Assembly: GCA_021815835.1 (NCBI GenBank) | Contig: JAKAZN010000113.1 | Span: 1 to 6,497 of the forward strand | Direction of reading: 5' to 3' | Source: Pseudomonadota bacterium | Lineage (GTDB): Bacteria > Pseudomonadota > Alphaproteobacteria > Acetobacterales > Acetobacteraceae | Length of the DNA stretch: 6,497 nucleotides | In this document: in pieces, positions 1 to 5,890 of the stretch | Layout: each line of letters starts with the position of its first letter | Position numbering within the stretch: position 1 is the stretch's first letter | Translations under genes and position numbers: made by a program | Notes under the pieces: generated by a model | Database searches by the model: none | What the model was told of the DNA's origin: nothing | Seen by the model: only the letters and a program-made list of their open reading frames with translations

Positions 1-426
1 GTCGTGATAGGTCACAGCCCCACCGGTCCAGCGCCCGGGCGGGGTTTCCATCTTCATCACATCGACCAGGAATCCGATCAGCTCGTATGTGCGCGCGCCC
101 AGCGCGTCGGCGCGGGCGCGCAGATTGGGATCGTCCTCGAACAGATGCGGCAGATGATGCCGCAGCATGCCGCCGCAGGATCCCGACGGCACCACCACGT
201 AATCATAGCCGCCGAACGCATCGAGCAGGCCGGCGGCGAGCGTGCGCGCGGTGGTGCGATCGCCGGAATTATAGGCCGGCTGGCCGCAGCAGGTCTGCGC
301 GCGCGGCACCTCCACCTGGCAGCCCGCCGCTTCCAGCAGCCGGATCGCGGCGAAGCCGACGCTCGGGCGGTGCAGATCGACGAGGCAGGTGACGAACAGC
401 GCGACGCGGGGTTTGACGTCCGGCAT
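1..426 (-). CDS. LutA/YkgE-type (Fe-S)-binding oxidoreductase subunit, partial (C-terminus outside window)
   Basis: The reading frame is open from an ATG at 426 to the left edge, giving 142 residues; the family is usually about 240-250, so roughly 100 C-terminal residues lie outside. The start MPDVKPRVALFVTCLVDLHR, the cysteine motif TCCGQPAYNSGD (residues 45-56, Cys46-Cys47-Gly48) and VVPSGSCGGML (78-88, Cys84) match the first cysteine-rich CCG module of LutA/YkgE. The last residues visible, TYHD, lead into where the second module should begin. LutA is the cytoplasmic Fe-S subunit that works with LutB and LutC to oxidise L-lactate to pyruvate; LutB/LutC-like genes would be expected just left of the window. 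GGAGAG at 432-437, read on the minus strand, lies 5 nt before the ATG and supports this start. Related CCG-domain subunits serve glycolate or glycerol-3-phosphate oxidation, so family membership is secure but the lactate role is inferred. Confidence 0.88.
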   Translation of the reverse strand, partial: MPDVKPRVALFVTCLVDLHRPSVGFAAIRLLEAAGCQVEVPRAQTCCGQPAYNSGDRTTARTLAAGLLDAFGGYDYVVVPSGSCGGMLRHHLPHLFEDDPNLRARADALGARTYELIGFLVDVMKMETPPGRWTGGAVTYHD

Positions 427-477
427 GGGGGCTCTCCGCAATCCCCGCGTGATACAGGCCCGCCCGGCACGACGCCA

Positions 478-494
478 GGGGCCGGTCTGGCCCC
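478..494. repeat. GC-rich inverted repeat upstream of gloB
   Basis: GGGGCC (478-483) and GGCCCC (489-494) form a perfect 6-bp stem around the 5-nt loop GGTCT. It lies in the 96-bp divergent gap between the lutA-like gene and gloB, 28 bp before the gloB ATG. It has no following T-tract, so it does not look like a terminator. It could be an operator, an mRNA leader hairpin or chance in GC-rich DNA. Confidence 0.35.
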
Positions 495-522
495 GCGCTC
501 CGCGTGATGCTACATCGGCGCC

Positions 523-1248
523 ATGAGCATCATCGCCACCTCGGTCGCCATCCTCAAGGACAACTATGCCTGGTTGCTGCGCGACAGCGCGACCGGGGCC
601 ACCGCGATCGTCGATCCCGCCGATCCCGCCCCCGTGATCGCCGCGATCGAGGCGGCCGGCGGGCGGCTCGACCTGATCCTGCTCACCCACCACCACGCCG
701 ACCACGTCGCCGGCACCGATGCGGTGCGCGATCGTTTCGGCGCGCCGGTCGTGGGCGCGGCGGCGGATGCGCATCGGCTGCCCCGGCTCGATCGCGCGGT
801 GACCGAGGCCGATACGGTGCCGCTGGGCGCGGCCAGCGCGCGCGTGATCGACACCCCCGGCCATACCCGCGGGCAGATCAATTTCTTCTTCGCCGACGGC
901 GCGGTGCTGCTGTCGGGCGATACGCTGTTCTCGCTCGGCTGCGGGCGGCTGATCGAGGGCAACGCGGCGGAGATGTTCGCCTCGCTCGAAAAATTGAAGG
1001 CGTTGCCGGACGAAACCCTGGTCTGCTGCGGGCACGAATACACCGAAAGCAACGCAAGATTCGCCCTGAGCGTCGCGCCCGACAATGCCGCCCTGCGAGC
1101 CCGCGTGGCCGAGGCCGCCGCCCAGCGCGCGGCGGGCCAGCCCACGGTGCCGTCCACCATGGGCTCCGAGCGCGCCGCCAATCCGTTCCTCCGCGCCCCG
1201 GATGTCGCGGCCTTTGCCGCGTTGCGCGCGGCCAAGGACAAGTTCTGA
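523..1248 (+). CDS. gloB: Hydroxyacylglutathione hydrolase (glyoxalase II)
   Basis: This is the second step of glyoxalase detoxification: the cytoplasmic enzyme hydrolyses S-D-lactoylglutathione to D-lactate and free glutathione. The 241-residue product is close to the usual ~250. The metallo-beta-lactamase fold shows its full binuclear metal set: THHHADH at residues 55-61 (His56, His58, Asp60, His61), His114 in DTPGHTRG, Asp133 in SGDTLF and His171 in CCGHEYTESN. The C-terminal glutathione-binding region is intact, with PSTMGSERAANPFLR at about 210-224, a signature that separates GloB from other hydrolases of this fold. The ATG at 523 begins the conserved MSIIATSVAILKDNYAWLL segment. No convincing Shine-Dalgarno sequence precedes it. 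It diverges from a LutA-like gene, and a glutathione S-transferase follows after 22 bp, probably in the same transcript. Confidence 0.96.
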   Translation: MSIIATSVAILKDNYAWLLRDSATGATAIVDPADPAPVIAAIEAAGGRLDLILLTHHHADHVAGTDAVRDRFGAPVVGAAADAHRLPRLDRAVTEADTVPLGAASARVIDTPGHTRGQINFFFADGAVLLSGDTLFSLGCGRLIEGNAAEMFASLEKLKALPDETLVCCGHEYTESNARFALSVAPDNAALRARVAEAAAQRAAGQPTVPSTMGSERAANPFLRAPDVAAFAALRAAKDKF

Positions 1249-1256
1249 ACCGTTCC

Positions 1257-1261
1257 AGGGA
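1257..1261 (+). promoter_or_regulatory. Ribosome binding site of the GST gene
   Basis: AGGGA lies 9 nt before the GTG at 1271. It sits just after the gloB stop and supports GTG 1271 as the true start, although the frame stays open further upstream inside gloB. Confidence 0.6.
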
Positions 1262-1270
1262 AATATCCAC

Positions 1271-1867
1271 GTGAAACTTTTCTACTCCCCGACCAGTCCC
1301 TATGTCCGCAAGGTCATGGTTTGCGCGATGCTGCGCGGCCTCGACGGCCGGATCGAGACGGTGCCGACCAACCCGCATCAATCCCCGCCCGGGCTGATCG
1401 CGGCCAACCCGCTATCGAAGGTCCCGTGCCTGCTCACCGATGACGGTGTCGCGCTGTTCGACAGTCCGGTGATCTGCGAATACCTCGACAGCCAGGGCTC
1501 CGAGCCGAAGCTGTTCCCCGCGCCCGGTCCCGCGCGCTGGCGGGCGCTCGTGCTGCAGGCGATGGGCGACGGCATCCTGGACGCCTCCGTCCCGCGCCGG
1601 ATGGAGCAGGCGCGCCCGAAGGAGGCCGCCCGCGACGCCGCGATCGCGCGCATGGGTGACGCCGTCACCCGCACCCTGGGCATGTTGGAAGCCGCCCTTC
1701 CCGGCGAGGGCCTGGATATCGGCACGATCGCGGTGGCCTGCGGGCTTGGCTATCTCGATTTCCGTTTTGCTGCCGAACCCTGGCGGGCGGCCCATCCGCG
1801 GCTTGCCGCCTGGTTCGCGCGGATCGGCGCGGCGCCGGCGCTCGCGCGGACCGCGCCCAAGGAATAG
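1271..1867 (+). CDS. Glutathione S-transferase family protein
   Basis: A 198-residue cytosolic GST. The thioredoxin-like N-terminal domain begins VKLFYSPTSPYVRKV, with Ser9 in the position that usually contacts the glutathione thiol. The cis-proline motif is KVPCL (Pro52), and DSPVICEYLD (64-73) carries the Asp-Ser pair that binds the gamma-glutamyl group. The all-helical C-terminal domain contains DIGTIAVACGLGYLDFR (about residues 152-168), the conserved folding motif of this family. The pattern resembles the YibF/YfcF-like bacterial GSTs. The start is GTG (1271), chosen because the conserved first beta strand begins there and a good ribosome binding site precedes it; upstream codons in this frame lie within gloB. 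Being 22 bp behind gloB suggests one operon for glutathione-dependent detoxification. The substrate is unknown; conjugation, dehalogenation or peroxidase activity are all possible. Confidence 0.9.
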   Translation: MKLFYSPTSPYVRKVMVCAMLRGLDGRIETVPTNPHQSPPGLIAANPLSKVPCLLTDDGVALFDSPVICEYLDSQGSEPKLFPAPGPARWRALVLQAMGDGILDASVPRRMEQARPKEAARDAAIARMGDAVTRTLGMLEAALPGEGLDIGTIAVACGLGYLDFRFAAEPWRAAHPRLAAWFARIGAAPALARTAPKE

Positions 1868-1878
1868 GCGGGCGGGAC

Positions 1879-2244
1879 CTAGGCGGAAAGCTCGGCCTGC
1901 ACCGCGTCCTGCAGGTCCCCCATCCGGAACGGTTTGAGCAACACGCGCATCCCCACGTCCTGGGCCAGGAAATAGCCCGAGATCAGGATGATCCGGATGC
2001 CGTCCCGCGCCCGGCGCGCGCGCGCGGCGAGTTCCAGGCCGGAGATATCGGGCATCCGCACGTCGGTGATCATCAGTTCGATCTCCGGCGTGTCCTCGAG
2101 CAGCCGCAGTGCCGAGGTGCCGCCATCGGCGGCGAGCACGCGGTGGCCATAATCGATCAAGATATCTGCAACGATTTCCCGCACCTCGGGATCGTCATCC
2201 ACCAGGAGGATCGTTGCGGTGCGGGGTGAAGCGGTCGCGGCCAT
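1879..2244 (-). CDS. Single-domain response regulator (receiver only)
   Basis: The 121-residue protein is a bare CheY-like receiver with no output domain. It shows the acidic cluster Asp16-Asp17-Asp18 (LLVDDDPEVRE), the phospho-acceptor Asp61 in MITDVRMPDISG, the switch Ser89 in ILISGY and the conserved Lys104 in LLKPF. A phosphorylatable, functional receiver is therefore expected. The LISGY and KPF forms resemble receivers found in alphaproteobacterial hybrid kinases. The ATG at 2244 is placed 11 codons before the first beta strand; an in-frame GTG seven codons upstream (position 2265), just after a GGGGA, is an alternative. The frame remains open further upstream, but that part has no receiver homology and overlaps the CoA-transferase. 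No histidine kinase is visible nearby, so its partner must be encoded elsewhere. It ends 11 bp from the convergent GST gene and is divergent from the CoA-transferase. Confidence 0.92.
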   Translation of the reverse strand: MAATASPRTATILLVDDDPEVREIVADILIDYGHRVLAADGGTSALRLLEDTPEIELMITDVRMPDISGLELAARARRARDGIRIILISGYFLAQDVGMRVLLKPFRMGDLQDAVQAELSA

Positions 2245-2431
2245 GGATTCCGCCGTTGGTATCACTCCCCGTTTACGCCCCGTGCCCAGCCCGCGCCAGC
2301 GTCCTGTGTCAAATCCCTGCAACAAATAATCGTGCGGGTAACAAGCACAATCTTCGGTTGTAGTTTGCCCCCTTGTCGTCCCCTGCCGCGTGCCGGAAAC
2401 TGCGCGCGACCATGATCGGAGGATCGTCCCC
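2245..2431. promoter_or_regulatory. Divergent intergenic region, response regulator / CoA-transferase
   Basis: This 187-bp gap must hold the promoters of both flanking genes. It contains an AT-richer pocket at about 2307-2370, conspicuous in such GC-rich DNA. Inside it is a near-perfect dyad, ACAATC-TTC-GGTTGT (2347-2361, one mismatch), and a perfect TTGACA on the minus strand at 2307-2312. That box has no recognisable -10 at 17 bp, so no promoter can be assigned with confidence. Confidence 0.45.
2418..2423 (+). promoter_or_regulatory. Ribosome binding site of the CoA-transferase gene
   Basis: GGAGGA lies 8 nt before the ATG at 2432 and is the strongest Shine-Dalgarno sequence in the window. 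It sets the start at 2432 rather than at the in-frame GTG 42 bases upstream (2390). Confidence 0.8.
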
Positions 2432-3613
2432 ATGACTGAACCGCCCGCCGGCCCGCTCGCCCGCTTCAAGGTGCTCGATCTCACCCGCGTGCGCGCCGGC
2501 CCCACCGCGGTGCGCCAGCTCGCCGATTGGGGGGCGGAGGTCGTCAAGATCGAATCCCCCGGCGGCGATGGCGGCCTGGGCGGCGAACGCCACGGCCCGG
2601 ATTTCCAGAACCTGCACCGCAACAAGCAAAGCCTGACCCTGAATCTGAAAGCGCCCGAGGGTGCCGAGATCCTCCGCAAGCTCGTCGCCGGCGCGGACGT
2701 GCTGGTGGAGAATTTCCGCCCCGACGTGAAGTTCCGCCTGGGGATCGACTACGAATCGCTGCGCAAGATCAACAAGCGGCTGGTCTATGCCTCGATCTCC
2801 GGCTTCGGCCAGGACGGCCCCTATCGCGACCGTCCGGGCTTCGACCAGATCGCCCAGGGCATGGGTGGGCTGATGTCGATCACCGGCCTGCCCGGCCAGG
2901 GGCCGGTCCGCGTCGGCATCCCCGTGGCCGATCTCACGGCGGGGATTTTCTGCGCCATGGGCATCCTGATCGCGCTGCTGGAGCGCGAGCAATCGGGCGA
3001 GGGCCAATGGGTGCAGAGCAACCTGCTGGCCGCGCAGATCTCGATGCTGGATTTCCAGGCCGCGCGCTGGCTGATCGGCCATGAGGTGCCGCCCCAGGCC
3101 GGCAACGACCACCCGACCTCCATCCCCACCGGCGTCTTCCCGACCGCCGATGGGCATATCAACATCGCCGCCGCGGGCGATGAGATCTATGCCCGCCTCT
3201 GCGCGGCGATCGACGCGCCGGGCCTGGTCGCGGACCCGGATTTCGCCACCGGCGCGGCGCGATCGAAGAACCGCGCGCGGCTGAACCAGGCAATCGGTGC
3301 CGTCACGCGCGCGCGCTCCTCGGCCGCATGGATCGAGCGGCTGAACGGGGCCGGCGTGCCCTGCGGGCCGATCTATCAGATGAACGAGGTGTTCGCCGAT
3401 CCGCAGGTGAAACATCTGAACATCACCCGCCATGTCCCCCATCCGGTGCTTGGCGATGTGGAGGTGGTGGGCCAGCCGATCGAACTGTCCCGATCGGAAT
3501 GGTCGATCCGGTCCGCGACCCCCGAGGCCGGCGCGCAGACGGATGCGATCCTGGGCACGCTCGGCTACGGCGCGGCGGAGATCGCGGCGTTGCGCGCGCG
3601 CAAGGTGGTGTAG
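2432..3613 (+). CDS. CaiB/BaiF family (class III) CoA-transferase
   Basis: The 393-residue product has the usual size for this family, cytoplasmic dimers of interlocked subunits that move coenzyme A between carboxylic acids through an enzyme-bound acyl anhydride. The N-terminal block FKVLDLTRVRAGPTAVRQLADWGAEVVKIE (residues 12-41), the central VENFRPDV (92-99), the GFGQDGPYRDRPGFDQIAQGMGG stretch (124-146) and the catalytic-aspartate motif PVADLTAG with Asp167 (164-171) are all in place. The C-terminal NEVFADPQVKHL and VVGQPIELSRS motifs are also typical. The start is fixed by a strong ribosome binding site. It stands alone: divergent from the response regulator and convergent with the LysR-type regulator, with no acyl-CoA dehydrogenase or lyase beside it. 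The acid and CoA donor therefore cannot be read from context; formyl-, succinyl- or other acyl-CoA donors are possible. Family certain, substrate unknown. Confidence 0.94.
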   Translation: MTEPPAGPLARFKVLDLTRVRAGPTAVRQLADWGAEVVKIESPGGDGGLGGERHGPDFQNLHRNKQSLTLNLKAPEGAEILRKLVAGADVLVENFRPDVKFRLGIDYESLRKINKRLVYASISGFGQDGPYRDRPGFDQIAQGMGGLMSITGLPGQGPVRVGIPVADLTAGIFCAMGILIALLEREQSGEGQWVQSNLLAAQISMLDFQAARWLIGHEVPPQAGNDHPTSIPTGVFPTADGHINIAAAGDEIYARLCAAIDAPGLVADPDFATGAARSKNRARLNQAIGAVTRARSSAAWIERLNGAGVPCGPIYQMNEVFADPQVKHLNITRHVPHPVLGDVEVVGQPIELSRSEWSIRSATPEAGAQTDAILGTLGYGAAEIAALRARKVV

Positions 3614-3629
3614 GGAGCGGCGCTCTCCC
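3613..3629. terminator. Possible weak bidirectional hairpin between convergent genes
   Basis: GGGAG (3613-3617) and CTCCC (3625-3629) can pair around a 7-nt loop, with a competing inner pairing GAGC-GGC-GCTC (3615-3625). It starts at the last base of the CoA-transferase stop codon and lies in the 39-bp gap before the convergent regulator's stop. No T-tract follows on either strand, so it is at best a weak intrinsic terminator. Confidence 0.25.
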
Positions 3630-3652
3630 GCCGTGGCTGCTCGGCCCCCGTC

Positions 3653-4876
3653 TCAGCCCGTCGCCGCCCCGCGACGGAGCTCCGCGCCGAGCCGCTCGAG
3701 GCTCGCCTGAAAGCCAGCCTGCGCCGCGGTTGGCAGCCAGTCGGCGCGGATCGTGTAGCCGACCCGACGCCCGGCGTCGGTGGCGGCCAGGCTCAGCACC
3801 GCCAGATTGGCCGTACCGGAAGCCGCGGCGGCCAGCGAGCGTGCGGTCAAGGCCAGCACATCGCTCTGCGCCAGCACAGCCAGCATCATCGTCACCGAAT
3901 TGGTCTCCAGCACCACGCGAGGAGCGGGCCGGCCGGCGAACAGGCGCTCGAGCGCCGCGCGTCGCGGCGTGCCGGCGGGGGCGGCGACCCAGTCGCAGCG
4001 CCGCAATGCCGCGGCACTCGGTGCCGTGCCGGCCAGCTTATGGGCGGCGCGGGCGAGCACGACATAAGGGTCGTCGAACAGCGGCGCTTCCTTGATATCC
4101 GTCGCGCCGGTCTGGCGCAGTGCGCCGATCACGATATCGATCCGGCCATTCCGCAGCTCCCGCAGCAGATGGTCGTAGGAATCCTCGGTGAGCGCGATGA
4201 CCAGATCCGGGTGCAGCCCCAGGGCGGCGTTGCAGGCGCGCGCCAGCAGAGGCTTGGGCATCAGCGGCAGACAGCCGACCGCAATCCGCCCGCCGCCCTG
4301 GCCCACGGCGGCGGCGATCTCCGCGCGCGCCTGAGCCAGTTCGGTCATCGCGACGCGCAAGCGGCGGGCCAGCGTCTCGCCCGCCGGGGTGACGCCGACA
4401 TGGCGCAGCAGGTGGCTATACAGCCGCACGCCGACGAGTTGCTCGAACCCGCGGGCGGTGCGGTGGAGCGCCGGCAGGGAGAGCCCGAGCGCGTTCGCCG
4501 CGGCGCTGAACGTGCCGTGCTCGGCGATGGCGACATGGCATCGGACCTGGGCGGCGGTCATCGCCCCGGCCTGACGCTGCCCGTCCGCGGCGCCGCCGCG
4601 CGCCGCGCCGAGTGCTGCCGCGATCTGGCCGCGCAGACGGGCCACGCGGCGGTGCAGGAGGTGCCCGGTCGGGGTCGCCGCGGTGCCGCCCGGGCCGCGC
4701 TCCAACAGCCGGTGGCCGAGCTGCGCTTCGAGCCTGGTCAGCGCGTGCGTGACCGCGGGCTGTGACAGACCCAGGGCGCGCGCCGCGGCGCCGGCCGACC
4801 CGGCCGTGACCGCGGCGTCGAAGATCTGCAATCGGCGCAGCGACAGGGAAGCCAGCGCGATGATCTCGGATGTCAT
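3653..4876 (-). CDS. LysR-type transcriptional regulator with two tandem winged-helix DNA-binding domains
   Basis: LysR regulators are usually ~300 residues; this one is 407 because it has two N-terminal DNA-binding domains. The first spans about residues 11-75, with ARALGLSQPAVTHALTRLEAQLG as its helix-turn-helix core and TPTG closing the wing. The second spans about 106-170, with ANALGLSLPALHRTARGFEQLVG and VTPAG. The copies line up without gaps over the core at an offset of exactly 95 residues (ALGLS at 34-38 and 129-133; TP-x-G at 68-71 and 163-166). Each is followed by its own alanine-rich linker helix. The single effector-binding domain starts near RIAVGCLPLMPKPLLARA (197-214) and resembles the GbpR-like group, including IDIVIGALR and PLFDDPYVVLAR. 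It diverges from the amidohydrolase operon, which it probably controls, and likely represses itself. The start at 4876 fits the domain boundary; GAGAG lies shortly upstream. The inducer is unknown. Confidence 0.93.
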   Translation of the reverse strand: MTSEIIALASLSLRRLQIFDAAVTAGSAGAAARALGLSQPAVTHALTRLEAQLGHRLLERGPGGTAATPTGHLLHRRVARLRGQIAAALGAARGGAADGQRQAGAMTAAQVRCHVAIAEHGTFSAAANALGLSLPALHRTARGFEQLVGVRLYSHLLRHVGVTPAGETLARRLRVAMTELAQARAEIAAAVGQGGGRIAVGCLPLMPKPLLARACNAALGLHPDLVIALTEDSYDHLLRELRNGRIDIVIGALRQTGATDIKEAPLFDDPYVVLARAAHKLAGTAPSAAALRRCDWVAAPAGTPRRAALERLFAGRPAPRVVLETNSVTMMLAVLAQSDVLALTARSLAAAASGTANLAVLSLAATDAGRRVGYTIRADWLPTAAQAGFQASLERLGAELRRGAATG

Positions 4877-4898
4877 GTTCGGCTCTCGCGGACCGGAC

Positions 4899-4914
4899 GT
4901 TGGACGGGCCCAAC
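4899..4914. promoter_or_regulatory. Candidate LysR-type operator (T-N11-A dyad)
   Basis: GTTGG-ACGGGC-CCAAC is a perfect 5-bp inverted repeat with a 6-bp spacer. It contains the T-N11-A pattern twice (T4900/A4912 and T4901/A4913), the core consensus of LysR recognition sites. Its centre is about 65 bp upstream of the start point predicted from the tentative -10 box at 4960-4965, which is the canonical position of a LysR recognition site. Assignment to the adjacent regulator is inferred from position and symmetry. Confidence 0.5.
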
Positions 4915-5016
4915 AGGTGGAGGTCGGTTCGGGTTAACACGAATTTATGCCTCGCCACAGATTATGTATGTCCGCGGGGGGCTGCGCGCGCTGTACCTGG
5001 TCGGGAGAAACACGCG

Positions 5017-5021
5017 AAGGA
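5017..5021 (+). promoter_or_regulatory. Ribosome binding site of the amidohydrolase gene
   Basis: AAGGA lies 8 nt before the ATG at 5030. It decides for that start over an in-frame ATG at 4964, which would add 22 arginine-rich residues with no family match and would overlap the promoter region. Confidence 0.7.
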
Positions 5022-5029
5022 AGCGGCAC

Positions 5030-5890
5030 ATGGCGCTGATCGATACCCACACGCATGTGATCTCGCCGGATCCGGCCCGCCATCCGGTGCGTCCGCTCGG
5101 CGGCCATCGCTCGGCCTGGTCCGAGCTTCATCCGGTCGACGCGGACGGGCTGTTGCGCGCGATGGACGCCGCCGGCGTGGATAAGGCCGTGGTGGTGCAG
5201 GCCTCCACGGTCTATGGGCACGACAACACCTATGTCGCCGAGACCGTCGCCGCCCATGGCGATCGGACCGTGGGCGTATTCTCCGTCGACGTGCTGGCCG
5301 GCGATGCGGTCGATCAGGTGCAACGATGGCTCGACCGGGGATTGTCCGGGCTGCGCCTGTTCACGACCGGAAGCACGATGCCGGGGCAGGCCGGCTGGCT
5401 GGACGATCCGCGTGGCGATCCTGCCTGGGCCTTCTGCGCGCGCCATGACGTGCCGGTCTGCCTGCAGATGACGATCGACGGTATCCCGATGCTGCGCAAC
5501 CTGCTGCGCCGGTTCCCTGGCGTTCGCGTTCTGCTCGATCATCTCGCGCGCCCGCAACTGGATGACGGGCCACCCTACGCGCGGGCGGAGCCGCTGCTGC
5601 GCCTGGCGGCGGAGCCTGGCGTGTACCTGAAGCTCACCAGCCGCACGATCGCCGTCGCGCAGCAGGGACGATCGACCGTCGCGGACTTCCTTGCGACGCT
5701 TCTGAACGCTTTCGGGGCGGCGCGGGTCGCGTGGGGATCGAATTTTCCCGCCGCCGATGGCACGCTGGCCGACATCACAGAGGCGGCTCGCGCGGCCCTG
5801 GCCGGGCTGGCGCCGGCCGATCGCGCCGCGATCCTCGGCGACACGGCCGCTGCGATCTATCCCGCGCTGGCGGCGCCCGCCCATGTCTGA
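5030..5890 (+). CDS. Amidohydrolase-2 family metal-dependent hydrolase (lactonase-like TIM barrel)
   Basis: The 286-residue protein starts with the metal-binding IDTHTH motif (His7, His9). It continues with features of the COG2159/COG3618 TIM-barrel hydrolases: DAAGVDKAVVVQ (46-57), a GLSGLRLF strand (104-111), VRVLLDHLARP with His171, YLKLTS (199-204, Lys201) and RVAWGSNFPA (232-241). Characterised relatives include 2-pyrone-4,6-dicarboxylate lactonase (LigI) and sugar-acid lactonases, which act in the cytoplasm on lactones or carboxylated ring-cleavage products. The usual catalytic Asp of the GSD motif near the C-terminus reads Asn238 here; some family members have this GSNFP form, so it need not mean loss of activity. 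The gene is first in an operon divergent from a LysR-type regulator, and its last 8 bases overlap the start of a dihydroxyphthalate-decarboxylase-like gene. A role in catabolism of an aromatic or cyclic carboxylate is inferred; the substrate cannot be named. Confidence 0.85.
   Translation: MALIDTHTHVISPDPARHPVRPLGGHRSAWSELHPVDADGLLRAMDAAGVDKAVVVQASTVYGHDNTYVAETVAAHGDRTVGVFSVDVLAGDAVDQVQRWLDRGLSGLRLFTTGSTMPGQAGWLDDPRGDPAWAFCARHDVPVCLQMTIDGIPMLRNLLRRFPGVRVLLDHLARPQLDDGPPYARAEPLLRLAAEPGVYLKLTSRTIAVAQQGRSTVADFLATLLNAFGAARVAWGSNFPAADGTLADITEAARAALAGLAPADRAAILGDTAAAIYPALAAPAHV

Larger units (their letters stand above)
4877..5029. promoter_or_regulatory. Divergent regulator/operon promoter region
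   Basis: The 153-bp gap includes an AT-rich pocket at about 4934-4969. On the plus strand, TTAACA (4934-4939) and GATTAT (4960-4965) resemble -35 and -10 boxes, but the 20-bp spacing is long, as is common at activator-dependent promoters. On the minus strand, CATAAT (4961-4966) matches a -10 box at five of six bases, without a clear -35. The two promoters would overlap, as is usual for LysR regulators that repress their own gene. Box assignments were made by eye. Confidence 0.4.

Noticed and set aside
4..507. 167-codon plus-strand open frame at the left edge
   Set aside because: The opposite strand encodes the LutA/YkgE-like protein with its CCG motif and a good ribosome binding site; the plus frame is its shadow.
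445..508. Nine-base direct repeat CCGCGTGAT at 445-453 and 500-508
   Set aside because: Two copies 55 bp apart flank the lutA/gloB gap, but the motif is short and made of common GC-rich words, so chance is likely; no mobile-element genes or terminal inverted repeats accompany it.
1085..1270. Upstream ATG start for the GST (62 extra residues)
   Set aside because: The extension lies inside gloB in another frame, is low-complexity, and precedes the conserved first strand of the GST fold; GTG 1271 has its own ribosome binding site.
2307..2312. Perfect TTGACA -35 box on the minus strand upstream of the response regulator
   Set aside because: The sequence 17 bp downstream on that strand is CTGGGC, which is not a -10 box, so it was not called as a promoter.
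2245..2679. N-terminal extension of the response regulator to 266 residues
   Set aside because: The added residues are arginine- and proline-rich, show no domain, and overlap the CoA-transferase on the other strand; receiver homology begins just after the ATG at 2244.
2309..3442. 377-codon open frame on the minus strand opposite the CoA-transferase
   Set aside because: It lies antisense to a gene with complete family motifs. Its composition (rich in His, Arg, Gly, Ala, Asp) is typical of the reverse strand of GC-rich coding DNA, and no domain is recognisable.
4040..4765. 241-codon open frame on the plus strand opposite the LysR-type regulator
   Set aside because: It is antisense to the two HTH domains and part of the effector domain, has no recognisable motif, and arises from third-position GC bias.
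4934..5884. 316-codon open frame on the minus strand opposite the amidohydrolase
   Set aside because: It shows no family motif, covers a gene with clear metal-binding motifs, and would run through the divergent promoter region.
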